Assembly: GCF_000282895.1 (NCBI RefSeq)
Contig: NZ_ALBQ01000011.1
Span: forward strand, 248,001-312,000
Direction of reading: 5' to 3'
Length of the DNA stretch: 64,000 nucleotides
DNA from: Sphingomonas sp. ATCC 31555
GTDB lineage: Bacteria > Pseudomonadota > Alphaproteobacteria > Sphingomonadales > Sphingomonadaceae
Shown one piece after another: positions 8,217-15,268 of the stretch. The first letter of the stretch is position 1, and each line of letters starts with the position of its first letter. Position numbers and translations under genes: made by a program. Under the pieces are notes generated by a model. The model searched no databases. It saw only the letters and a list, made by a program, of their open reading frames with translations, and had not been told where the DNA came from.

Positions 8217-8996
8217 CTACGTCGTTGAGGCAATGATGTAGCTTCCAACGGTAATCACCACGGCAGCAAAGCCGCGTTCAAGCACGCCTTTGCGAGCACC
8301 GAGCATTTTTCCCAGCGAAATGCCCGCCAGCGTCCCGCCAACCCCGCCCATGATCAGCACCGCCGTTACGCTCCAGTCGACCAGACCGGACAGGGCGTAG
8401 GAGGTCGCCGTCGTGAGACCGAGTGCGCTGACCACGACCAGCGATGTGCCGATCGCGAAGGGGAGGGGCATCGCCGTCGCGAGGATCAGCCCGGGCACGA
8501 CCAGAAATCCGCCGCCGATCCCGAAGAAGCCAGCCGCCAGCCCGACGGCGAGGCCGATCGGTACAAGCCGGGGCAGCAGCGTCGCGGCGCTGCTGCGGGT
8601 GAGGCGGACGTCGGGAGCCTCGGTTGCGCGGCGCTTGCGTAACATGGAGAGGCCGACGCCGATCATTAGCATCCCAAACAGAACAAGCAGCCGCTTGCCG
8701 TCGAACGCCTTGCCGAGTTCGGCGCCCAAAGCCGCCCCGATCATGCCCGAGACCGCGAACACGCCGGCGCATCGCCATTTCACGCGTCCGGCCCGGGCAT
8801 GGCCGAGAAGGCTGGCGAGCGCGTTGACCGTGACGGCGACGGCGGCGGTGCCGATCGCAGCGTGCGGCGATCCGATGCCGACGACGTAAACCAGCAGCGG
8901 TACGGCGAGGATGGATCCTCCCCCGCCGACCAGGCCGAGGACCAGACCGATCACGCCTCCGGAGGCGAGCGTGGCGAGAAGCGTGGCGGTGTCCAT
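8217..8996 (-). CDS. TauE/SafE-family sulfite (sulfur anion) exporter
   Basis: The 259-residue protein has seven to eight predicted membrane segments with the duplicated Gly-rich motifs of the TSUP/TauE family: GLVLGLVGGGGSILAVPLLVY in the first half and AGFFGIGGGFLVVPGLI in the second. Such proteins export sulfite, thiosulfate or other sulfur anions across the inner membrane. It is the third gene of an arsR-rhodanese-tauE unit, seven bases after the rhodanese. Sulfite released by persulfide oxidation is therefore the natural candidate substrate. Confidence 0.9.
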   Translation of the reverse strand: MDTATLLATLASGGVIGLVLGLVGGGGSILAVPLLVYVVGIGSPHAAIGTAAVAVTVNALASLLGHARAGRVKWRCAGVFAVSGMIGAALGAELGKAFDGKRLLVLFGMLMIGVGLSMLRKRRATEAPDVRLTRSSAATLLPRLVPIGLAVGLAAGFFGIGGGFLVVPGLILATAMPLPFAIGTSLVVVSALGLTTATSYALSGLVDWSVTAVLIMGGVGGTLAGISLGKMLGARKGVLERGFAAVVITVGSYIIASTT

Positions 8997-9003
8997 GCGC
9001 GGC

Positions 9004-9522
9004 TCAAGCGCCTGCGCGCCGATTCCATGGCATCAACCGCAACAGGTTTGCCATCCCGCACCAGCCGGTAATGCCGGCGAACATCAGTCCCGCGCCGACG
9101 AAGGCGGACAGGCCCATAAATCCCGGCGCGACGAAGAGGCTGAGCAGCACCCCGGCCAGCACCAGCGCGCCTGCCGTGATTTGCACCTGCCGCATGATCT
9201 CGATCGGTTGCGAAGGGTCGGCGATCACGGGATGGCCTGCCGTCCGCCATGCATCGATGCCGCCTGCGAGGACATAGGACGGGGCGTCTCCTGCCGCCGC
9301 GCGTAGCTGCGCCGCATTCGCTGCGGTGCGCATGCCGGAACGGCAGTGGAAGATGACCTGGCGCCCGTCGCGGGGCAACTCGCCGATCCGTTCGAGCGGG
9401 ACGTTCAACGCGCCGGGGATGCGTGCGCGTGCATGTTCGTCGGTACCGCGAATGTCGACCAGTCGCGCGCCGGCTTCGATCGCGGCGCGGGTGTCGGCGG
9501 GGGAAAGGGGGGCAAGCGTCAT
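9004..9522 (-). CDS. membrane-anchored rhodanese (rhodanese domain plus DUF2892)
   Basis: The 172-residue protein has an N-terminal rhodanese domain with active-site loop HCRSGMR, whose Cys takes up the persulfide. A C-terminal pair of membrane helices (about residues 108-160, QITAGALVLAGVLLSLFVAPGF to MFAGITGWCGMANLL) resembles DUF2892. The start at 9522 is four bases after the arsR stop. Rhodaneses move sulfane sulfur between thiols, cyanide and sulfite. Here it probably works with the divergent persulfide dioxygenase-like enzyme in clearing sulfide-derived persulfides at the membrane. Confidence 0.9.
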   Translation of the reverse strand: MTLAPLSPADTRAAIEAGARLVDIRGTDEHARARIPGALNVPLERIGELPRDGRQVIFHCRSGMRTAANAAQLRAAAGDAPSYVLAGGIDAWRTAGHPVIADPSQPIEIMRQVQITAGALVLAGVLLSLFVAPGFMGLSAFVGAGLMFAGITGWCGMANLLRLMPWNRRAGA

Positions 9523-9526
9523 CGCA

Positions 9527-9844
9527 TCAATCCTTACAGTAGAGCTGGTACAGGGTGGCGAGCAGCGTTTCGACGCGCGGATCGGCGATGGCGTACCAGA
9601 GCGTCTGGCTTTCGCGCCGATAGGTAACGAGGCCCTCGTCGCGCATCTTGGCGAGGTGCTGCGAACATGCCGATTGCGACAGCCCCACCTCGCGGGCGAG
9701 ATCGCCGACCGTCCTCTCGCCATGCTCGACGAGCTTGCACAGCAGCATCAGTCGCCGCGCGTTGCCGATCGCCTTCAGCATGTCGGCAACCTGGCCGGCC
9801 TTTGTCTCGAATGTCGCCAGGTCCATCGGCGGCTTCAGCATCAT
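9527..9844 (-). CDS. ArsR-family transcriptional regulator, BigR/SqrR-like persulfide sensor
   Basis: A winged-helix repressor of 105 residues (or 104 from the next ATG, 9841). The recognition region is VGLSQSACSQHLAKMRDEGLV, typical of ArsR. Cys36 (LMLLCKLVEHGE) and Cys103 (LYQLYCKD) occupy the places of the two cysteines that BigR and SqrR cross-link through a sulfur bridge when sulfide rises, which releases DNA. A third Cys (60) lies in the recognition helix. The neighbouring sulfur genes and the large inverted repeat in its promoter support this assignment. The sensing chemistry itself is inferred. Confidence 0.88.
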   Translation of the reverse strand: MMLKPPMDLATFETKAGQVADMLKAIGNARRLMLLCKLVEHGERTVGDLAREVGLSQSACSQHLAKMRDEGLVTYRRESQTLWYAIADPRVETLLATLYQLYCKD

Positions 9845-9849
9845 GCGAA

Positions 9850-9906
9850 CTCCATTAGCACTTGCTTATGTAGCATCCTCTAATATATTAGCAAGAGCTA
9901 ATGGAG
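9850..9906. promoter_or_regulatory. operator-like inverted repeat between arsR and the persulfide dioxygenase gene
   Basis: CTCCATTAGCACTTGCT (9850-9866) is repeated inverted at 9890-9906 with one mismatch. A perfect 12-bp palindrome CTAATATATTAG (9880-9891) sits between and partly overlaps the right arm. The element fills the 68-base divergent spacer and overlaps both ribosome binding sites, so bound ArsR would block both directions. Confidence 0.75.
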
Positions 9907-9912
9907 GAAATC

Positions 9913-10797
9913 ATGGCGCAGCCCTGCATCGAAGCGTTTTTCGACCATGCCACCAACACGATCAGTTACCTCGTCGGCGATCCCGCCACGCGCGTTGCCG
10001 CGGTGATCGACCCGGTGCTCGACTTCGATCCGGCGAGCGGCATCGCCGACACGCGCTCGGCCGAGGCGATCCTTGCCTTCGCACGCGATCATGGCTGGCG
10101 GATCCAGATGGTGCTGGAGACGCATGCCCATGCCGACCACCTGTCGGCCGCGCCATTTCTCGCAGCGCAGACCGGGGCCTGGGTCGGAATCGGCGCGCAT
10201 ATCCGCGACGTGCAGAAGATCTTCCGTCCGGTCTTCGCGATGGACGATCTGAAGACCGACGGGTCGGATTTTGACCGGCTGTTCGAGGACGGTGATCGCT
10301 TCGCAATCGGCACGCTGGCCGTGGAGGTGCTGCACGTGCCCGGCCACACGCCCGCCGATCTGGCCTACCGGATCGGCGATGCCGTATTCGTCGGCGACAC
10401 GCTGTTCATGCCGGATTATGGCACCGCACGCGCCGACTTCCCTGGCGGCGATGCACGCACGCTATACCGCTCGATCCGTCGCCTGCTCGCCCTTCCCGAC
10501 GCCACGCGGCTGTTCCTGTGCCACGACTACAAGGCGCCCGGACGTGACGACTATCGCTGGGAGACGACGGTAGGCGAACAGCGCCGATCGAGCGTCCATA
10601 TCCATGACGGTGTAAGCGAGGACGCGTTCGTGGCGATGCGCGAGCAGCGCGACGCCGGGCTGCCGGTGCCCAAGCTGTTGCTGCCCTCGATCCAGGTCAA
10701 CATTCGCGCCGGCCATTTCCACCAGGCCGAGGCAAATGGCGTCACCTATCTGCGCATCCCGGTGAAGTGGAAGTCCAAGGAGGGCCCGGCGGCCTAA
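9913..10797 (+). CDS. blh: persulfide dioxygenase-like metallo-beta-lactamase-fold enzyme (Blh/ETHE1 type)
   Basis: The 294-residue enzyme carries the metal motif THAHADH at residues 70-76, VPGHTPAD, and FVGDTLF followed by a downstream LFLCHDY. The pattern fits the ETHE1/Blh group, which oxidises glutathione persulfide to sulfite with mononuclear iron. ATG 9913 is preferred because GGAGG lies five bases upstream. ATG 9901 is inside the operator. It is transcribed away from the arsR-rhodanese-tauE genes. In Xylella and Agrobacterium the BigR operon pairs the same activities, so a role in sulfide detoxification is likely. Confidence 0.9.
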   Translation: MAQPCIEAFFDHATNTISYLVGDPATRVAAVIDPVLDFDPASGIADTRSAEAILAFARDHGWRIQMVLETHAHADHLSAAPFLAAQTGAWVGIGAHIRDVQKIFRPVFAMDDLKTDGSDFDRLFEDGDRFAIGTLAVEVLHVPGHTPADLAYRIGDAVFVGDTLFMPDYGTARADFPGGDARTLYRSIRRLLALPDATRLFLCHDYKAPGRDDYRWETTVGEQRRSSVHIHDGVSEDAFVAMREQRDAGLPVPKLLLPSIQVNIRAGHFHQAEANGVTYLRIPVKWKSKEGPAA

Positions 10798-11237
10798 GCG
10801 CTGTCTGAAGGGGCGACCTCGATGATCGTGTCGCCCGGCTGGAGCGACCGTGCCTCGGTTTCCCAGAATCCGTAGCGCTGCCCGAGCCGCTGCGCCGGGA
10901 CGAGGGCGAAGCGGTTCGCGTGATTGCGCAACCGCTCGGCTTCGCAGCGCTTCTTGAACGATCCTTCGGTGCCCTGCTCCAGCATGCGGGGACCAGCACC
11001 ATCGCGGCGATTCATTATCTGCAGACGCTGGGCGACATTGCCGCGGACTGCGACAATGCCGATCGCCGCGCGCTTCTCGTGCGGTGGGTGGACCGGATCG
11101 GGTTCAAGGCGAACGATGCTCTCGTGGATCATGATGCGCGACGGGTCGTCGTGGCAGCGCGCGCGGTACGCGAGACGATCCTCGTTGGCGACGAATGACC
11201 ACTGCTGGGCGACGAACCGAGTTAGCTCGCCCTGCAA
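10794..11237 (-). CDS. hypothetical protein, family not recognised
   Basis: A minus-strand frame with strong G+C at third positions encodes about 147 residues if TTG 11237 is used. No good Shine-Dalgarno is visible, and ATG codons further in are alternatives. The protein is Arg- and Glu-rich without membrane segments or signal peptide. Notable stretches are FVANEDRLAYRARCHDDPSR, IVAVRGNVAQRLQIMNRR and a C-terminal RYGFWETEARSLQPGDTIIEV that recalls the last strand of small beta-barrel domains such as MOSC, too weak for assignment. It converges on blh, overlapping its stop by four bases, and diverges from the beta-lactamase gene. Confidence 0.55.
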   Translation of the reverse strand: MQGELTRFVAQQWSFVANEDRLAYRARCHDDPSRIMIHESIVRLEPDPVHPPHEKRAAIGIVAVRGNVAQRLQIMNRRDGAGPRMLEQGTEGSFKKRCEAERLRNHANRFALVPAQRLGQRYGFWETEARSLQPGDTIIEVAPSDSA

Positions 11238-11279
11238 TCCTGAGCTTCCGACGGTAAGCCGTTTGGAAAGGAGGGCTAT

Positions 11280-12392
11280 TTGCCACGTATCGATACTGTC
11301 GTCCGCTTGGGCGTGCACGTTGCGCCGGCTATCCTGCTCGCCGCCTGTGTTCCCGCCGCACCCCCTATCGCTGTAAAGGCGCCACCGCCGCCGCCCGTTG
11401 CACGCCCGACGTTGGTCGCGCCGCCGATCGACGCGACCTCCGCGACGCCGAGGCCCAGGCGATCCGACGAGCCGCCGGCGGCTTTGCTCAATGCGGTGCA
11501 GGCTCTTGGCGCCGGGTTCCGGGGGCAGGTTGCGATCTCGGTACGGGATGTCGATCGTGGCTGGATGGTCGCATGGAACGGTGACCGACCGCATCCGCAG
11601 CAGAGCGTAAGCAAGCTGTGGGTGGCGATCGCGGTGTTCGATGCGATCGATCACGCTCGGATGTCGCTAGCCACGCCGGTGAAGGTAATCCGCGAGGATC
11701 TCACCGTCTTCCACCAACCGATCCGCCCGCTGGTCGGGCCGAACGGCTATCGCACCACCGTCGGCGCGCTGCTCGAATGCGCGCTGACCCGCAGCGACAA
11801 TACCTGCAACGACGTGCTGCTGTGGAAGGTCGGCGGCCCTGCCGCCATCCGCCGCATGCTGAAGGAGAAAGGCATCGACGGCGTCGGCTTCGGTCCCGGC
11901 GAGCGCGAACTCCAGGCGAAGACTGCCGGTCTGGTCTGGCGGAAGGAATGGGCGGGCGGCTGGGGCTTCCTCCAGGCGCGCGCGGCCATGCCTGCGGCAG
12001 AACGCCGCAAGGCACTCGATCGCTATCTGGCCGCGCCCTATGACGGCGCGACCGCCAATGGCATCACGCTGGGCCTGTCGCTGCTAGCGCAGGACGAGCT
12101 GCTCAGCTATGGCTCTACCGATCGGCTTTTCCGGATCATGCTCGCGAGCAAGACGGGCCCGTTGCGGCTGAAGTCCGGCCTGCAGCCCGGCTGGAAAATG
12201 GCGCACAAGACCGGGACCGGGCAGGAACTGGGCAATCTCGCCACCGGCTATAACGATGTCGGCCTGCTCACCGCGCCCAATGGGCATCGCTATGCGGTGG
12301 CGGTGATGATCGCCAGCACCCGCCAGCCGATCCCGGTGCGAATGCGGCTGATGGGCAATGTCACGCGCGCGATCATCCGCACCGCCGAATAG
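11280..12392 (+). CDS. bla: class A serine beta-lactamase, predicted lipoprotein
   Basis: The 370-residue protein starts at TTG 11280 after an AAGGAGG ribosome site. The N-terminus ends in a lipobox, AILLAAC (Cys23), so it should be lipid-anchored. A Pro/Ala-rich linker leads to the enzyme at about residue 65. All class A elements are visible: Ser109-x-x-Lys112 (QSVSK), Ser172-Asp-Asn174 (RSDN), the omega-loop E208-R-E-L-Q212 carrying the general base Glu, and Lys310-Thr-Gly (HKTGTG). The loop has Gln where most class A enzymes have Asn170. Substrate range cannot be read from sequence. A penicillin-recognising relative without resistance function is possible. Confidence 0.9.
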   Translation: MPRIDTVVRLGVHVAPAILLAACVPAAPPIAVKAPPPPPVARPTLVAPPIDATSATPRPRRSDEPPAALLNAVQALGAGFRGQVAISVRDVDRGWMVAWNGDRPHPQQSVSKLWVAIAVFDAIDHARMSLATPVKVIREDLTVFHQPIRPLVGPNGYRTTVGALLECALTRSDNTCNDVLLWKVGGPAAIRRMLKEKGIDGVGFGPGERELQAKTAGLVWRKEWAGGWGFLQARAAMPAAERRKALDRYLAAPYDGATANGITLGLSLLAQDELLSYGSTDRLFRIMLASKTGPLRLKSGLQPGWKMAHKTGTGQELGNLATGYNDVGLLTAPNGHRYAVAVMIASTRQPIPVRMRLMGNVTRAIIRTAE

Positions 12393-12463
12393 ACTTGCCT
12401 TCGCCTACGGACGGATTGCGGTTAACGTCCGCGCAACGAACAGAAAACGGGACGAGGACCGCC

Positions 12464-14029
12464 TTGAACGAAGCCATCCAAGCAACGGACAGCCGTGCCC
12501 GGCTCCGCGAGCGCCTGTTGCATTTGGCCTTGTATCGCTGGTGGCGCCAGTCGGTGGTAGCGCCGATCGACCACGAGGCGGTGGTCGCCCGGATCGTGGA
12601 GGACAGCGGTTGGTCCGGCCGCTTTGCCTTCATGACGATGATGTCCGCCGGCATTGCGGTCCTGGGCCTCCTGCTGTCCTCGCCGGCGGTGGTCATCGGC
12701 GCGATGCTGATCTCTCCGTTGATGAACCCCATTCTCGGCTTCGGCTTCAGCCTCGCGCTGTTCGATTTCGTCGAGCTGCGAAGGTCGCTCAAGGCGCTGG
12801 CGATCGGCGCCTTTGCCGCCGTCGCATTCACCGCGCTGATCGTTACCATCTCCCCGCTGCAGGCGCCGACCTCGGAGATCGTCGCGCGCACTCGGCCCAA
12901 TCTGTTCGACCTGGCCGTTGCGTTGTTCGCGGCGCTGGCGGGTACCTATGCGATCATTCGCGGGCGGGGCGAAACCATTGTCGGCGTGGCCATCGCCACC
13001 GCATTGATGCCGCCGCTGGCGGTCGTCGGCTATGGCATCGCGACGTGGAACGCGCCGGTGGGGATGGGTGCGTTGGCGTTGTTCGTGACCAACTTCATCA
13101 CCATCGCGCTCTCCGCCACGGCGATGGCGCGTTTCTACGGCTTCGGCCATCATCTTTCGCGCCGCCAGACCTGGACGCAGACGGCGATCCTGATCCTCGT
13201 CTTCGTCGCGATGGCGATCCCGCTCGGCATCTCGCTCAACCGCATCGGTCGCGAGGCGGTGGCGGTCACCCAGGCGCGAACGCTGCTGGCGGAGCGGTTC
13301 GGCGCCAAGGCGCGGGTCACCCAGCTCGACCTCGACTTCACCCGAGAGCCTCTGGTCGTCCGCGCCGTGGTGATTACCCCGCAGGACGCGATGCAGAAGA
13401 CCGTGACCATCCAGAAGGCGCTGGCGGCGCAGCTCGGTCGGCCCGTTCGCCTCAATCTCGACCAGGTGCTGCTCGGCGCGGGCGCCGACGCGCTGGCGGC
13501 ACAGCGCGAGGAACTGCGGCGGGCAGGGGAGGCGTCCAATCAGGAGACGCAGCGCGTGACCGAGATCGCGCAGATGGTGGCGCTGATCGCGGGCCTGAAG
13601 CCCGACGACGTCACCGTCGACCGCGACCATCACCGTGCCACCGCCGCCGCGACGCCGCTGCCGGGGGCAGGGATCGAGACCTACCGCATGCTCGAGACGC
13701 GGGCGGCGCAGCGCGCGGGCGACTGGACGGTGGCGATCGTTCCGCCGCAGGGGCCGCTGCCGGAGATCGGTTTCGCGGACAATGTCGATAGCCTCGACGC
13801 GCGGGCGACCGAGGCCGTCGCTGCGTCGATCTGGGCGGCGAGGCGCTGGAACATCGGTGCGCTCGGCGTGCCGGGCCTGCCCAAGGGCACCGCGCCAGCG
13901 AAACCCAACCTCACGCAGCGACGCGCGCTCGCCATTGCCGAGCAATTGCACCGTGCCGGTCTCGCGGCAAGCGCAGCCCCGCCTGCCGGGCAACGCTTTG
14001 CGCTCGTCCCGGCGCCGGTTCTGCCCTAG
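12464..14029 (+). CDS. DUF389-family membrane protein
   Basis: About 521 residues from TTG 12464, which has ACGAGGA upstream; earlier in-frame codons lack homology. The N-terminal half is a DUF389 domain of five to six helices, with SSPAVVIGAMLISPLMNPILGFG and VGVAIATALMPPLAVVGYG, both hallmark repeats of the family. The C-terminal half (from about residue 260) is soluble, with an alternating charged segment and an OmpA-like end. Function of DUF389 proteins is not established. The gene lies 71 bases after the beta-lactamase and just before an antiporter gene. Confidence 0.85.
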   Translation: MNEAIQATDSRARLRERLLHLALYRWWRQSVVAPIDHEAVVARIVEDSGWSGRFAFMTMMSAGIAVLGLLLSSPAVVIGAMLISPLMNPILGFGFSLALFDFVELRRSLKALAIGAFAAVAFTALIVTISPLQAPTSEIVARTRPNLFDLAVALFAALAGTYAIIRGRGETIVGVAIATALMPPLAVVGYGIATWNAPVGMGALALFVTNFITIALSATAMARFYGFGHHLSRRQTWTQTAILILVFVAMAIPLGISLNRIGREAVAVTQARTLLAERFGAKARVTQLDLDFTREPLVVRAVVITPQDAMQKTVTIQKALAAQLGRPVRLNLDQVLLGAGADALAAQREELRRAGEASNQETQRVTEIAQMVALIAGLKPDDVTVDRDHHRATAAATPLPGAGIETYRMLETRAAQRAGDWTVAIVPPQGPLPEIGFADNVDSLDARATEAVAASIWAARRWNIGALGVPGLPKGTAPAKPNLTQRRALAIAEQLHRAGLAASAAPPAGQRFALVPAPVLP

Positions 14030-14067
14030 GGATTTTCTCCCGCCCAGCCCCAACAGGAGTGCCCGCG

Positions 14068-15267
14068 TTGAACGAAATCGGTCTTCCCGAACTCGGCACG
14101 TTGCTGATCGTCGCGTCGCTGGTGGCGATGATCTCGCGGCGGATCGGGCTGCCCTATACGGCCGGGCTGGTGCTGGCCGGGATCGCACTCGCTTTCCTGC
14201 CGGTGGGCGCCAACCTGCCGCTGTCGCGGGAGCTGATCTTCAACGTGTTCCTGCCGCCACTGATCTTCGAGGCGGCGTTGCAGCTGCGCTGGCAGCGGTT
14301 CCGCGAGGAGCTGCCGCTCACCATCGTGCTGGCGTTTCTCGGCGTCGCCATCTCCGCTCTGCTGGTCACCGTCGGCATGCACTGGCTGCTGGGCTGGAGC
14401 TGGCTGGGCGCGGCCTTCTTCGGCGTGCTGATCGCGGCGACCGACCCGGTATCGGTGATCGCCGCATTCAAGGAGATGAAGGCCGAACCGCGACTGAGCA
14501 TGGTGGTGGAGTCGGAAAGCCTGCTCAACGACGGCGTTGCCGCCGTGGGCTTCGCGATCCTCATTGCGGTCGCCGAGGGTGGCGGGCTCAGCGTCGGTAG
14601 CGTCGCGACGTCGCTGCTCTGGACGGTGCTGGGCGGCGTGGCGATCGGCGCCGCGATCGCCTTCGTGGTGCTGACCGTCGCGGGGCGGACCGAGGACCAT
14701 CTGGTCGAGGTGACGCTGACCACCGTGATCGCCTGGGCGAGCTTCCTGCTGGCCGAGCATGTCCATGCCTCGGGCGTGTTCGCCGCACTGGCGGCCGGGA
14801 TCATCGTCGGCGCGATCGGGCCGCGAGGATCGATCTCGGTCGCGGGGCGCCAGCATGTCCAGGATTTCTGGGCCTATGCTGCCTTTCTCGCCAATTCCTG
14901 CCTGTTCCTGCTGATCGGCAGCCATGAGGCGCACCAGCCGATCGCGCTGGTGAGCGGCGCGCTGATCGCGGGGATCCTGCTGACGCTGCTCGGCCGCGCG
15001 GCGGCGGTCTATCCGCTGGCGGCGCTGTTCGGGCGCACGGGGCTGCGGCTGCCGGCAACCTATCAGCATGTGCTGGTCTGGGGCGGGCTGCGCGGGGCAG
15101 TGGGCCTTGCGCTGGCGCTGGCGGTGCCGGCGAGCGTTGCCGAGCGCGGTGCGATCGTCGTGGTCACCTTCGGCGTCGTTGCTTTCTCGATATTTGCACA
15201 AGGCCTCACCATGCCGCCGCTCCTCCGCCGCTGGAAGCTGACCGGCGCGGCGGACGCCGAGCATTGA
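14068..15267 (+). CDS. CPA1-family Na+/H+ antiporter
   Basis: The 399-residue protein has about twelve membrane segments. Conserved CPA1 ion-site motifs are AATDPVSVIAAFKEM and VVESESLLNDGVAAVGF, with GLRGAVGLALAL near the C-terminus. TTG 14068 is chosen because AGGAG (14055-14059) lies at the right distance; the GTG at 14059 overlaps that site. These proteins exchange Na+ or K+ for protons to control cytoplasmic pH and salt. There is little C-terminal cytoplasmic tail. It is convergent with the L,D-transpeptidase, one base apart. Confidence 0.92.
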   Translation: MNEIGLPELGTLLIVASLVAMISRRIGLPYTAGLVLAGIALAFLPVGANLPLSRELIFNVFLPPLIFEAALQLRWQRFREELPLTIVLAFLGVAISALLVTVGMHWLLGWSWLGAAFFGVLIAATDPVSVIAAFKEMKAEPRLSMVVESESLLNDGVAAVGFAILIAVAEGGGLSVGSVATSLLWTVLGGVAIGAAIAFVVLTVAGRTEDHLVEVTLTTVIAWASFLLAEHVHASGVFAALAAGIIVGAIGPRGSISVAGRQHVQDFWAYAAFLANSCLFLLIGSHEAHQPIALVSGALIAGILLTLLGRAAAVYPLAALFGRTGLRLPATYQHVLVWGGLRGAVGLALALAVPASVAERGAIVVVTFGVVAFSIFAQGLTMPPLLRRWKLTGAADAEH

Positions 15268-15268
15268 G

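Noticed and set aside
8045..8236. Plus-strand frame of 63 codons in the AT-rich segment after the integrase remnant
   Set aside because: No ribosome site or similarity, and it overlaps the end of the TauE-like gene.
10920..11198. Plus-strand frame opposite the unrecognised minus-strand gene
   Set aside because: Its third positions are less GC-rich than those of the minus frame and it has no ribosome site; the minus strand is the better candidate.
12422..14188. Minus-strand open frame of 588 codons over the DUF389 gene
   Set aside because: Antisense shadow; the plus strand has the conserved DUF389 motifs and a ribosome site.
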